DNA of 64,000 bases from JAFGVL01 sp963663245. GTDB taxonomy: Bacteria; Bacteroidota; Bacteroidia; Bacteroidales; Paludibacteraceae. A program made the position numbers and the translations under genes. Positions 9,401 to 17,659 of this stretch are shown here, in pieces. The stretch is taken from the NCBI GenBank assembly GCA_963663245.1, contig OY760143.1:2418001-2482000 (forward strand), in the 5' to 3' direction. Below the pieces are notes generated by a model. It saw nothing but the letters and a program-made list of their open reading frames with translations, had not been told where the DNA came from and did no database searches. Within the stretch, counting starts at the first letter, position 1; each line of letters begins with the position of its first letter.

Positions 9401-10373
9401 ACCAGGCATTAATTTAGTAGGTAATCCATTAATGACACACTTAGACTTTGATTTATTATACGCACATAATTCCGACATATCAGATCAAATAAAATATTGG
9501 AACGGAACAACATTTGTGACATATATGGCAGGTTCCGATCTTGCAAGCTCTATTTCAAGCTCAACTGCATCAACACATATTATTCCACCTATGCAGTCAT
9601 TCTTTGTAATATCTGGCTCAGGAGGAACTTTAAACTTTGATTTAGATAATGACTTTGTTGCTAACAACCAAATGAATCTAAGGGGAGCTTCTGTTGAGAA
9701 ATGCTTACTACATGTCGAATCTGATAACGGCAACTACAAAAGCTCAACTGCTATTGCTAGAAGAGAATATGCTGAGAATAGGTTTGAAAAAAACGATGCC
9801 TTTAAAATGTTCTCTAAAATAAAAGAAGTGCCTGAGGTATACACTTTAGCCGATGGTGTTGCATTAGATATAAATCAATTTGATGCTCTACCATTTACAA
9901 TTCCTTTAGGAATAAAAACAGATGCAAACGAGTCTATTAATTTAAGATTTAATGGTGCTGACACATTTGGCTCTAATGTAATTGTAGAATTAATTAACGC
10001 AAAAACTGGTGAAGTTCTAGATTTAAGAGAAGAAAACAACTACGAATATGCAATTGGAACAAATAAAGACGAAGGAAGTTTATTTGTATCTTTTAGAAGT
10101 GCTAGCGTAACAACAGACAACTCTGAGTCGATAGGTATAGACCATAACATTCATGTTTATGCAACGAACAAAAAATCTATTCGTGTAGAGTCTATACCAA
10201 ACGACCCAATTAAAGAAGTGATTGTTTTAAATATGGATGGTAGAACTGTTCAACATCTATGTGTTAGAAATACGTATGATGTAGACATTCCTGTATTTAA
10301 TGAAAACCAAGTCTACTTGGTTCAAGTATACACAGAAAACAACACACGAATTGCTAAGATATTAATGAAGTAG
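6462..10373 (+). CDS. large secreted Ig-like repeat protein with T9SS C-terminal sorting domain
   Basis: A 1303-residue cell-surface or secreted protein. Residues 1-27 form a signal peptide ending near ATYAQP. Residues about 30-225 resemble a carbohydrate-binding-like or jelly-roll lectin module (not firmly identified). From about 225 to 740 come several Ig-like domains with recurrent motifs (CSGG, CGTGTVTLGA, NWYDAASGG, TTYYVSD) typical of Bacteroidota adhesins. Residues 750-1210 are a poorly defined beta-rich region. The last 80 or so residues, including VIVLNMDGRTVQ and ending RIAKILMK, fit the type A sorting domain cleaved during type IX secretion and anchoring. No catalytic motif is visible, so an adhesive or structural role is inferred. 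Monocistronic, with its own long leader and terminator. Confidence 0.85.
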   Translation: MKYNSTPLFSKLILTTILFVISIATYAQPVNITAWDFNGVSDYGDSPFDPTSDNTSLVHSGLTRGSGTSTGGAIVIEGNAWGGRGFGSPGNKTSAISASDYFYFTVSPITNTTMRIDKLGAHSIYSTEYSLFWGFLVLSEDGPSRAIWQFQKNSDGWNDITSTLTLSRGSSYGQTEIDLTSYTELQNITATDVVTFRLVGWNAGSNNGGMQLKNNLAIIGYSAPTFSAITGTSACGGGDLDPSITVNNNGSTITSEGWEMETAVGNGIFASQTFPYTVLPADDGKKIRYKASNTYGTTYSDEIVISYGAAPTISSVTSDYDCSGGWRRLTLSATASDASSTINWYNNSTGGSSINTGSSYQFWNNSDQIFWVDATNSCGTTPTRTPVFATKGTPSAPLGFDNYTCGTGTVTLGAAGGGTLNWYDAASGGTYLGSGVTYTTPSLTNNTTYYVSDENPCGESPRTAVTATVLPPAPALTEFNYGPNYCSGTTFSPVVSWSPTGTLSWIRATVSGISNLAGSGSSAPIETLTNTTNIPIDVIYHITLTSVDGYCSSTTNETVTVDPTPSISPIAANACSGSAFNVIPTNNTDGIVPTGTTYSWNTPTVTGGMTGGTSGSDLSDISGTINNPNTSNQTATYTVTPLSEFCYGAAFSVVETIKPTPSSILIADGNTTVGGTVNFEAICTDLPSSTFEWFQTDISTNVLGSNDTYTTPILYVTTDFYAEATYNGCTSARSMATATVSGGCIDSTVWTGTVDSDWNNSANWSDGVPCTNTSTTIPDVSTTGVNYPIISAPADCDTIIFEPGAAVLGLENLTYHQAIVKTEVQREKWYTLTPPLKEMYAGDYSFSGRPVTQMRLFDAVNPDSIATGGITYTADWTRPFQSPDVAFAPGSGFTYYVHQRTFNYPDPVTYETSDVEISFPRTNNDGSLKKEYEPYSTYSGMILSPTYSPAWTVTKDENLAYRFAAENASNQLVDVNTPLTPGINLVGNPLMTHLDFDLLYAHNSDISDQIKYWNGTTFVTYMAGSDLASSISSSTASTHIIPPMQSFFVISGSGGTLNFDLDNDFVANNQMNLRGASVEKCLLHVESDNGNYKSSTAIARREYAENRFEKNDAFKMFSKIKEVPEVYTLADGVALDINQFDALPFTIPLGIKTDANESINLRFNGADTFGSNVIVELINAKTGEVLDLREENNYEYAIGTNKDEGSLFVSFRSASVTTDNSESIGIDHNIHVYATNKKSIRVESIPNDPIKEVIVLNMDGRTVQHLCVRNTYDVDIPVFNENQVYLVQVYTENNTRIAKILMK

Positions 10374-10382
10374 TTATCACAT

Positions 10383-10427
10383 ATTGCATAAAAAAGGGAA
10401 TCAATTAGATTCCCTTTTTTATGCAAT
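10383..10427. terminator. bidirectional terminator between convergent genes
   Basis: An inverted repeat of about 20 bp (attgcataaaaaagggaatc and its complement) with a short loop, flanked by A and T tracts. It serves the surface protein gene on the plus strand and ispH on the minus strand; the ispH stop codon lies inside the right arm. Confidence 0.85.
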
Positions 10428-11282
10428 AATATCCTTTACCCGCTCTTCTACTTTTTCCATTAACCACTTAGGGGTAGAGGTAGCTCCACAAATTCCAACA
10501 GATTCATACATACTATTAAACCATATTGGATTTATTTCCTCTGGCTTAGAGATAAAATAAGTATTCTTATTTATTCCTTTGCATTCTTCAAAAAGTATCT
10601 TCCCATTAGAGCTTTTCTTCCCACTTACAAACAATACGATATCATGTTTGGCTGCAAATATTCTAATATTAGGAATCCTATTTGACACTTGTCTGCATAT
10701 AGTGTCGTTAAACTCAAATGAGCATTTAGAATCTAATCTTTCTTTTATTAAAGCTACTAATGCATCAAACTCTTCTAGTGATTTTGTTGTTTGAGAAAAC
10801 AAACGCACATTCTTAGAAAAATCAATCTTTGACAAATCATTTTCATTCTCAACAACAATAGCACTATTGTTGGTTTGTCCTACTAATCCATTCACCTCTG
10901 CATGACCGACTTTACCAAAAATTACAATTTGTGTATTAGCAGGCATATCTGAATATCGTTGCTGAATTCTTTTCTGAAGCTTTAATACCACAGGGCAAGT
11001 TGCATCAATTATAGTGACATTATTCTCTTTTGCAATTTCGTATGTTCTTGGTGGTTCTCCATGAGCTCTTAGCAATACTTTCACATTTTTCAATTGCTCT
11101 AATTCATTACGGCTTATCGTTATCATACCAAGAGCTTCAAGTCTCTCAACCTCTTTTCCATTATGCACAATATCCCCCAAGCAATATAACACTTCTCCTT
11201 TCTGAAGCTCCTCTTCTGCTTTTTGAATTGCATTCACAACTCCAAAACAAAAACCAGAATGATTATCTATTTCAATTTTCAT
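10419..11282 (-). CDS. ispH: 4-hydroxy-3-methylbut-2-enyl diphosphate reductase
   Basis: Last enzyme of the MEP isoprenoid pathway, an iron-sulphur protein that makes IPP and DMAPP from HMBPP. It is 287 residues, close to family length. The three cluster-binding cysteines are all present at C12 (GFCFGV), C96 (DATCPVV) and C196 (NDTICRQ), matching the spacing of the E. coli enzyme. Substrate-binding surroundings such as VGHAEVNG near 125-132 and ICGATSTPKWL near the end are also there. Its ATG overlaps the cmk stop by 4 nt (ATGA), indicating translational coupling in the porQ-cmk-ispH operon. Confidence 0.96.
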   Translation of the reverse strand: MKIEIDNHSGFCFGVVNAIQKAEEELQKGEVLYCLGDIVHNGKEVERLEALGMITISRNELEQLKNVKVLLRAHGEPPRTYEIAKENNVTIIDATCPVVLKLQKRIQQRYSDMPANTQIVIFGKVGHAEVNGLVGQTNNSAIVVENENDLSKIDFSKNVRLFSQTTKSLEEFDALVALIKERLDSKCSFEFNDTICRQVSNRIPNIRIFAAKHDIVLFVSGKKSSNGKILFEECKGINKNTYFISKPEEINPIWFNSMYESVGICGATSTPKWLMEKVEERVKDIIA

Positions 11283-11974
11283 GACACCTTACTCTGTGCG
11301 TTTATAAAAGCATCATACAACCATTTAGATTGTTCTTCAATTGTCAAGTGACTATTGTCTAAAACTAAAGCATCGGAAGCTTGTTTTAAAGGACTCTCTC
11401 TTCTATTCACATCGCTCTTATCTCTTTCAATTGTGCTTTGTAAAACTTCATCATAACTTACATTTTCGCCTTTTGCCTGTAACTCATCATAACGTCTCTG
11501 AGCTCTAACTTTTGGTGATGCTGTTAGAAATATTTTAAGTTCAGCGTTTGGAAAAACAACCGTTCCAATATCTCTCCCATCCATTACAATTCCTTTATGC
11601 AGCCCCATAAGAATTTGCTGCTTAACCATGGCTTGTCGAACAACACGTAATTGACTTACTTTACTGGCACCTGTTCCTGCTTTAAGGCTGCGAATTTGAC
11701 CTTCAACATTAACATCATTTAAATATGTTTCTGATTTACCTGACTCGTTTGCTTTAAACTGGATATTGATACTAGCAATGCTTTTATCAAGATTGTCTTT
11801 ATCTATCTCCCAGCCAACATTCATAATACCTTCTTGCAAACAATACAAAGCCACTGCTCTATACATGGCTCCGGTATCAATATAAGCATACCCTATAGTA
11901 GCAGCTAAGGCTTTAGCCATAGAGCTTTTACCACATGACGAATAACCATCAATTGCTACTATTATTTTTTTCAT
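11279..11974 (-). CDS. cmk: cytidylate kinase
   Basis: Phosphorylates CMP and dCMP for nucleotide synthesis. I place the start at ATG 11974 (MKKIIVAIDG), giving 231 residues; the frame continues up to 12010, but the extra 12 residues are basic and unlike the family. Seen: P-loop GYSSCGKSS at about 10-18, DTGAMYRA, MDGRDIGTVVFPNA and the lid RRYDELQAKGE. It overlaps the 3' end of porQ by 26 nt and couples to ispH by a 4-nt overlap. The porQ-cmk-ispH order is conserved in other T9SS-bearing Bacteroidota such as Porphyromonas. Confidence 0.95.
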   Translation of the reverse strand: MKKIIVAIDGYSSCGKSSMAKALAATIGYAYIDTGAMYRAVALYCLQEGIMNVGWEIDKDNLDKSIASINIQFKANESGKSETYLNDVNVEGQIRSLKAGTGASKVSQLRVVRQAMVKQQILMGLHKGIVMDGRDIGTVVFPNAELKIFLTASPKVRAQRRYDELQAKGENVSYDEVLQSTIERDKSDVNRRESPLKQASDALVLDNSHLTIEEQSKWLYDAFINAQSKVS

Positions 11975-13010
11975 TTTTATTTTTATTTTGTTTCTTCTTA
12001 AACGAATCAATCTGAGTACTTAAGGATACTTGATAGGTCATAATTCCTTTTTGAAACTGAGAAGCGGAAAACCCAAGCTGAAATTTTGAAATTTTTAAAC
12101 CTCCACCAAAAGACAAGCCTGCAATCGTCTTAATTCCACTTACTCGTAGCTCTGCAGCTCTCTGATGATTATAACCTACGGTCAAATAAAGATTTTTTGA
12201 GGGCAGAAAATCAATTCCAAATATCATATGTCGAAATAACATGTCGATAAAACTAATATCAGCATATACTTTTTCTCCTTCAAGTGTAGTTGTATAAATA
12301 GTATTTATATAATTCAAATCCCATTTATGTAAATGGTGAGCTGTAAATGAAACTCTTAAAGGAGCATGAGTGAAATTTTTAGAAAAACTTAAAAGCGTAT
12401 TAAACGGCAAAAACTCGTTCTCTTCATTATACGAAACTATTTGACTTCCTATATTCTGAAATGCTAAACCCCAATATAAACCCTTCTCAATTTTTGCATA
12501 ACTTAAACCTATATCTACCCCTATACCAAAGCTAGTATAAGTTTCATATGCTGAATAAATTGGCTTAATACTCACGCCTCCTTGCAAATTCTTCTCTAAC
12601 TGTTTGGCGTAAATAAAACTCACTGCAATATCTTTAGCCGTGAATGATCCCGTTGATTGATTTGTAAATGTCGTTCCGTCAAAACTACCATAATCAAAAT
12701 ATTGTACTCCAAAGGCAAATAAATTATTGTTCCAGTTATTACCGTACACTACTGATCCTGCTGAAACATCAGCGATATAATTAGAAAAACTTAAAGCTAA
12801 TTGCTTATCTGTGCTTGCACTTAATAAGGCAGGATTATTTAGTGCATAATTAACATCGTTTGTTCTCAACGATACATTGGAACCACCTAAGGCGGATATA
12901 TGAGATGACATCGGCAATTCTAGAAAAGTGTATACCGACTCTCCTGCTTGACCCCAAATAGAGGAAATCAAACATGCAGATAATAGAATACTAGCTAGAA
13001 TACGTTTCAT
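11949..13010 (-). CDS. porQ: type IX secretion system protein PorQ
   Basis: A 353-residue outer-membrane beta-barrel protein with a signal peptide ending near SSIWGQ. The N-terminal stretch YTFLELPMSSHISALGG and NYALNNPALLS are typical of the PorV/PorQ group of FadL-like barrels. In the T9SS, PorQ is an outer-membrane component linked with PorU, PorV and PorZ and needed to mature and attach cargo. The call rests on this sequence signature plus the conserved cmk-ispH context. The C-terminus becomes very Lys/Asn-rich where the frame overlaps the start of cmk. Confidence 0.85.
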   Translation of the reverse strand: MKRILASILLSACLISSIWGQAGESVYTFLELPMSSHISALGGSNVSLRTNDVNYALNNPALLSASTDKQLALSFSNYIADVSAGSVVYGNNWNNNLFAFGVQYFDYGSFDGTTFTNQSTGSFTAKDIAVSFIYAKQLEKNLQGGVSIKPIYSAYETYTSFGIGVDIGLSYAKIEKGLYWGLAFQNIGSQIVSYNEENEFLPFNTLLSFSKNFTHAPLRVSFTAHHLHKWDLNYINTIYTTTLEGEKVYADISFIDMLFRHMIFGIDFLPSKNLYLTVGYNHQRAAELRVSGIKTIAGLSFGGGLKISKFQLGFSASQFQKGIMTYQVSLSTQIDSFKKKQNKNKNEKNNSSN

Positions 13011-13029
13011 AGAATTAATTTTTAAAAAT

Positions 13030-13037
13030 CAAAGATA
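13030..13037 (-). promoter_or_regulatory. -7 promoter box of porQ-cmk-ispH
   Basis: On the minus strand this reads TATCTTTG, a perfect TAnnTTTG box, 20 nt before the porQ ATG. Confidence 0.7.
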
Positions 13038-13225
13038 CATTTTTATCTACTTATTTCTCCAATTTTCAATCGTATTTATATTTCTCAAACTTATCATTAC
13101 AGAATATTCTAGACACATTGAGGGATTTTCAAATATGATAAAGCATTTCTATATTAAGAGAAATAATAAATCATAAAAAATAAGCAAAAAATTGTTTCTG
13201 TAAAAAAATTGTAAAAAATTTATGC

Positions 13226-13233
13226 TACATTTG
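13226..13233 (+). promoter_or_regulatory. -7 promoter box of the tonB-like gene
   Basis: TACATTTG matches TAnnTTTG and lies 23 nt before the ATG at 13257. Confidence 0.7.
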
Positions 13234-13256
13234 CCTTATAAAAAGTAAGATACTAT

Positions 13257-13934
13257 ATGGAAACAAAAAAGAAAACATCTGCTAATCTGGAGAAACAAAA
13301 AACATTTTTTCTATTGATTGGTTTTGTAATGATTCTCGGTTTTATCTTTATTGCTTTTGAATGGGCAAAACAAGAAGTTACCGTTTATGAAACTACTCTT
13401 GGGGATGGTGGCCCAATGGATGAGGACACTATTATTATTACACAACGCATAAAACCACCTCCCCCACCAAAAGTTGAAGAGCCAATAATTCCACCCGAAA
13501 TTAAAGTAGTTGAGAATGACGTTGAAACAGAAAGTACAGATGCTTTAAACTCAGAAACAGACCAAGAGGAAGAGATACAACCTATCTTAATGCCTATTGT
13601 TGATGAACCAGATGATGATGTGATTTTTGTAGCAGTAGAAAAAATGCCAGAATTCCCAGGAGGGATACAAGAGTTATATAATTTCTTAGGGAAAAAAATA
13701 AACTACCCTTCTGCCCAAAAAGAAATGGGTATTCAAGGTCGTGTTATTTGTCAATTTGTTGTAAACACAGATGGATCTATTGTAGATGTAAATGTTGTTA
13801 GAGGAGTTGATCCAGCTCTAGACAACGAAGCCGTTAGGGTTATCAAAATGATGCCTAAATGGAATCCTGGAGAGCAAAGCAAAAAGAAGGTACGTGTAAA
13901 ATATACACTTCCAGTTGTGTTTAAGATTCAATAA
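13257..13934 (+). CDS. TonB-family energy transducer
   Basis: A 225-residue inner-membrane protein that would couple the proton-motive force to TonB-dependent outer-membrane transport. One membrane span at residues 16-36, a proline-rich linker around 66-85 (KPPPPPKVEEPIIPPE), an acidic stretch, and a C-terminal TonB domain from about 132 to 225 (FPGGIQELYNFLGKKINYP ... GRVICQFVVNTDGSI ... PKWNPG). No exbB or exbD lies beside it, as is common for the many TonB paralogues of Bacteroidota. It has its own promoter and a strong terminator, so it is monocistronic. Confidence 0.9.
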   Translation: METKKKTSANLEKQKTFFLLIGFVMILGFIFIAFEWAKQEVTVYETTLGDGGPMDEDTIIITQRIKPPPPPKVEEPIIPPEIKVVENDVETESTDALNSETDQEEEIQPILMPIVDEPDDDVIFVAVEKMPEFPGGIQELYNFLGKKINYPSAQKEMGIQGRVICQFVVNTDGSIVDVNVVRGVDPALDNEAVRVIKMMPKWNPGEQSKKKVRVKYTLPVVFKIQ

Positions 13935-13954
13935 ACACAGAATACATATATTTT

Positions 13955-13985
13955 AAAACCGCTTGTTAATACAAGCGGTTTTTTT
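13955..13985 (+). terminator. intrinsic terminator after the tonB-like gene
   Basis: A 12-bp perfect stem (AAAACCGCTTGT with its complement) around a TAAT loop, followed by a T run. Confidence 0.88.
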
Positions 13986-14058
13986 ATACCTATTTTAAAA
14001 TAGCACCCAGAGGTATATTATTATACTACACCTATCATAGGGTTTCAGCATAAAACTG

Positions 14059-14066
14059 TATATTTG
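14059..14066 (+). promoter_or_regulatory. -7 promoter box of hflX
   Basis: TATATTTG, a perfect TAnnTTTG box, lies 27 nt before the hflX ATG. Confidence 0.7.
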
Positions 14067-14093
14067 CAGGAAACAATCTATTTGTAAAGCTGC

Positions 14094-15308
14094 ATGGGAA
14101 AAGACATTACTGACAACAGTGAAGAAAGAGCAATCTTAGTAGGACTAATTACACCTCAACAAAATGAAGAGAGGGCTAACGAATACTTAGATGAATTAGC
14201 CTTTTTAGCTGAGACAAACTTTATACTACCACAAAAAAAGATTTTACAACGATTAGAATTTCCCAACAAGAACACTTATGTTGGACAAGGAAAACTCTCT
14301 GAGATTAAAACCTATATCAAAGAAAATGATATTGACTTAGTAATATTTGATGATGAACTATCTCCAAAACAACTAAGAAATATTGAACAGTTCTTAGACA
14401 CGAAAGTAATAGATAGAACCATCTTAATACTAGATATCTTTGTTCAAAGAGCTCAAACATCTTACGCTAAAACTCAAGTTGAACTCGCTCAACTACAATA
14501 CATGCTGCCGCGACTTACTCGCATGTGGACTCACCTCGACAGACAAAGAGGTGGAGGTGCAACATCACGTGGTATGGGTGAAACACAAATTGAAACAGAC
14601 AAACGAATTGTTCAATCTAGAATTTCCTTATTAAAGAAGGAGTTAGAAAAGATTGACAAACAAATGGCAACACAACGAAAAAATAGAGGAAAATTAGTGC
14701 GCGTGGCTTTAGTAGGATATACAAATGTAGGAAAGTCTACTGTTATGACATTACTAAGCAAGTCTGAAGTTTTTGCAGAGAATAAACTTTTTGCAACTCT
14801 TGACACTACAGTGCGCAAGGTAACAGTACAAAATATCCCTTTTCTTTTATGTGATACTGTTGGATTTATTAGAAAGCTACCTCATCACTTAGTCGAATCA
14901 TTTAAATCAACCCTTGATGAAGTTAGAGAAGCAGATATCCTTGTTCATGTTGTAGATATTTCACACCCAAACTTTGAAGAACAAATTGATGTTGTTACAG
15001 AAACACTCAATGAGCTTGACAAAACAGAGAAACCTGTAATAATGGTTTTTAATAAAATTGATGCATTTTCATATACTCCAAAAGATGATGATGATTTAAC
15101 TCCTAGAACAAAAGAGAATATTCCTTTAAAAGAATTTATGCAATCTTGGATGAGTAAAATGCAAGATAACTGTATCTTTATATCTGCAAAAGAAAAACAA
15201 AACATCAACGAATTAAAAGATCTCTTTTATAAAAAAATAAAAGAAATTCATATTCAAAGATTTCCTTATAACGATTTCCTTTACCAACAATATGATGGTA
15301 AAGAATAA
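14094..15308 (+). CDS. hflX: ribosome-associated GTPase HflX
   Basis: A 404-residue GTPase that splits stalled or heat-damaged ribosomes in bacteria where it has been studied. The N-terminal HflX domain (about 15-130) leads to the conserved RGGGATSRGMGETQIETD segment near 152-169 and a coiled coil. The G domain follows: G1 GYTNVGKS at 208-215, G3 DTVGFI near 254 and G4 NKID near 321. Length and domain order are typical. The next gene starts 15 nt downstream, so the two are probably one transcript. Confidence 0.95.
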   Translation: MGKDITDNSEERAILVGLITPQQNEERANEYLDELAFLAETNFILPQKKILQRLEFPNKNTYVGQGKLSEIKTYIKENDIDLVIFDDELSPKQLRNIEQFLDTKVIDRTILILDIFVQRAQTSYAKTQVELAQLQYMLPRLTRMWTHLDRQRGGGATSRGMGETQIETDKRIVQSRISLLKKELEKIDKQMATQRKNRGKLVRVALVGYTNVGKSTVMTLLSKSEVFAENKLFATLDTTVRKVTVQNIPFLLCDTVGFIRKLPHHLVESFKSTLDEVREADILVHVVDISHPNFEEQIDVVTETLNELDKTEKPVIMVFNKIDAFSYTPKDDDDLTPRTKENIPLKEFMQSWMSKMQDNCIFISAKEKQNINELKDLFYKKIKEIHIQRFPYNDFLYQQYDGKE

Positions 15309-15323
15309 ATAAAACTACTAGTT

Positions 15324-17198
15324 ATGAGTAATTACCGTCCTTTATCTACGATAGAAATTCAGGCATTAGAAGAACAGTTATGCACCTGTAATGACTGGGA
15401 GAATATTAAAGTAGCTGAAAGTTTTACTCCTAAGAATATAGTTGGAGTTTCTTTTTCTGGAAAAATACAATTAGGTGTTTTTCAAAAAGAATTTACATTA
15501 CAAAGTGGAATTGTTAAAAAAGCAGGAATTTACAATGCTTCTATTCATAATTGTAAGATAGGTAATGATGTTTATATCAGTCATATCACTAACCAAATTG
15601 CTAATTATAAAATTGATGCTAATTGTTTTATAGAAAATGTTGATTTATTAGAAACACTCCCTCAATCAACTTTTGGAAACGGAGTTAAGGTTGCTGTTCT
15701 AGACGAAACAGGTTCTCGTGAAGTAACCATATTTGAAAAAATTACGTCAACAACTGCTTACCTCTTTAGCACTTATAAGCACAATACTACTATAAACAAT
15801 ACTTTTAATAAAATCATTCAAAACGAATGCAATAAGAAACAATCAAATATTGGACATATTAAGAGTGCTGCTCAAATAAAAAACTGCACTACTATTATTA
15901 ATGTAAATATTGGAGAATCTAGTAAAATAGAAGGCGTATCTCTCTTAAAAAACGGAACAATATGCAGCAACGCAGATGCTCCAACAACAGTAGGACACCA
16001 AGTTATCGCCAAAGATTTTATAATTGGCAAAGGCTCTACTATAATTGATGGTTGTCAGATTGATGCATGCTACATAGGTGAATCTTGTTTAATGGGCAAA
16101 CAGTTTTCAGCTATGCACAGTTTATTCTTTAGCAACTGTGAGATGTTACATGGTGAGGCTGTTTCGGTTTTTGCCGGTCCGTTTAGCGTTTCTCATCATA
16201 AATCAACCTTATTAATTGGAGGTATGTTCTCTTTCTTTAATGCAGGAAGTGGAAGCAATATGAGTAACCACATGTACAAATTAGGACCTATCCATTATGG
16301 TGTAATGCAAAGAGGCTGTAAAATGTCTAGTGACTCCTATTTAATGTGGCCAGGAAAAATTGGGGTATTCTCTGTTATAATTGGGAAAATAAAAAAACAC
16401 ATTGACACTTCTAAGCTTCCATTTTCGTATATAATTGACAACAAAGGGGAATACAACATTATGCCTGGGATGAATCTAACATCTATAGGGACATACCGTG
16501 ATAGTCAAAAATGGAAGAAAAGAGATGGAAGAAAAAACACAGAAAAGCTTGATAATATTAATTTTGATTTTTTAAATCCCTATATTATTAGTCAACTTCA
16601 GGAGGGTATAAAAACATTAACAGAACTAAAAGAAAAAAATCCCAAAGCTATCTCCCTTAATTACAAAGGGTGTAGAATCTCTGTAGCTTTTATTGAAAAA
16701 GGGATCTCATTATATCAGATGATGATAGATATTTATTTAGGCAAGCAACTATTAAAAAAAGAACAGTCAAGCAATACAACAGGCACAGAAGCATGGGTTG
16801 ATGCTGGCGGTCAAACACTTCCAAAAAATCAACTAAACGATTTTATAAATAATATTAAAACCGATTTTAGCATTGATAAACTAAATAAAGCTTTGTATAG
16901 GATACATATTGAAATTGATTTAATTGAAAGTAATTGGGTTAAAGAAAAATTTATTTCAGACAAGTCAACAAGAATCAAAAATGCTATTTCAGCAATTGAA
17001 AAATATAAAAATATTCTAGTTTCAGATGCACAAAAAGAGTTCTCATCTGAGTCTAAAATATGTTTTGGTTTAGATCAGTCTTTAGAAGAAAAAGAAGTGG
17101 AGTTCAATGAGATTAGAGGAAAGGCTAATGAAAATAGTATTATTCTAGAAGTTGAAAGAAATTGTCAAGAAACAATTAAGCTTTTAGAAAAGCTTTAA
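15324..17198 (+). CDS. DUF4954 family protein, predicted left-handed beta-helix
   Basis: A 624-residue protein matching the DUF4954 family of Bacteroidota from its N-terminus (YRPLSTIEIQALEEQ) and length. The first 380 or so residues contain many hexapeptide-like turns (GIYNASIHNCKIGNDVYIS, IGESSKIEGV, GSTIIDGCQIDACYIGESC), suggesting a left-handed parallel beta-helix like that of acyl- and nucleotidyl-transferases. The C-terminal 200 residues look helical. Biochemical function is not known to me; a sugar- or acyl-transferase-related role is only suggested by the fold. It follows hflX by 15 nt and ends at a shared terminator. Confidence 0.8.
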   Translation: MSNYRPLSTIEIQALEEQLCTCNDWENIKVAESFTPKNIVGVSFSGKIQLGVFQKEFTLQSGIVKKAGIYNASIHNCKIGNDVYISHITNQIANYKIDANCFIENVDLLETLPQSTFGNGVKVAVLDETGSREVTIFEKITSTTAYLFSTYKHNTTINNTFNKIIQNECNKKQSNIGHIKSAAQIKNCTTIINVNIGESSKIEGVSLLKNGTICSNADAPTTVGHQVIAKDFIIGKGSTIIDGCQIDACYIGESCLMGKQFSAMHSLFFSNCEMLHGEAVSVFAGPFSVSHHKSTLLIGGMFSFFNAGSGSNMSNHMYKLGPIHYGVMQRGCKMSSDSYLMWPGKIGVFSVIIGKIKKHIDTSKLPFSYIIDNKGEYNIMPGMNLTSIGTYRDSQKWKKRDGRKNTEKLDNINFDFLNPYIISQLQEGIKTLTELKEKNPKAISLNYKGCRISVAFIEKGISLYQMMIDIYLGKQLLKKEQSSNTTGTEAWVDAGGQTLPKNQLNDFINNIKTDFSIDKLNKALYRIHIEIDLIESNWVKEKFISDKSTRIKNAISAIEKYKNILVSDAQKEFSSESKICFGLDQSLEEKEVEFNEIRGKANENSIILEVERNCQETIKLLEKL

Positions 17199-17221
17199 CT
17201 AGCTATTATCAACTTATCAAT

Positions 17222-17253
17222 AAAAAATCTGCCTTTTCTTAGGCAGATTTTTT
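17222..17253. terminator. bidirectional terminator between convergent DUF4954 gene and trxA
   Basis: Arms AAAAAATCTGCC (17222-17233) and GGCAGATTTTTT (17242-17253) form a 12-bp perfect stem with an 8-nt loop and T tracts on both strands. Confidence 0.88.
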
Positions 17254-17263
17254 ATTATACTTT

Positions 17264-17578
17264 CTACAATAAGGCATCAATTTTTTCAGACAAAGCTGTT
17301 TTTGATGTTGCACCAACAATCTTATCTGCAACCTCTCCATCTTTTAAAAGTAATATTGTTGGAATATTACGTATGCCATACTTCTCTGTTACCTCAGGAT
17401 TATCATCTACATCTAATTTTCCAATTAGAGCCTTGCCTTCATACTCACCTGCAACATCCTCTATAATCGGTCCAATTTGACGACAAGGACCACACCATTC
17501 AGCCCAAAAGTCTATTACTACTACTTGATTAGCACTCACTAATTCATTAAAATTTGCATCTGTTATTGTTGCTGCCAT
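17264..17578 (-). CDS. trxA: thioredoxin
   Basis: A 104-residue cytoplasmic thioredoxin that reduces protein disulphides. The active site WCGPC has its cysteines at 29 and 32, with DFWAEWCGPC context, cis-proline segment RNIPTILLLKDG near 71-82 and the usual final helix. No signal peptide. It lies 80 nt downstream of dnaE on the same strand; I see no clear TAnnTTTG box in that gap, so it may be read from the dnaE transcript or from a promoter I cannot recognise. Confidence 0.95.
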   Translation of the reverse strand: MAATITDANFNELVSANQVVVIDFWAEWCGPCRQIGPIIEDVAGEYEGKALIGKLDVDDNPEVTEKYGIRNIPTILLLKDGEVADKIVGATSKTALSEKIDALL

Positions 17579-17659
17579 GATATTATTATTTAGTTACATT
17601 CTACTCATACAAAAAAAAGAAAAATCTATCAGATCTAAAAAAAAAGTTATAAACAGAAC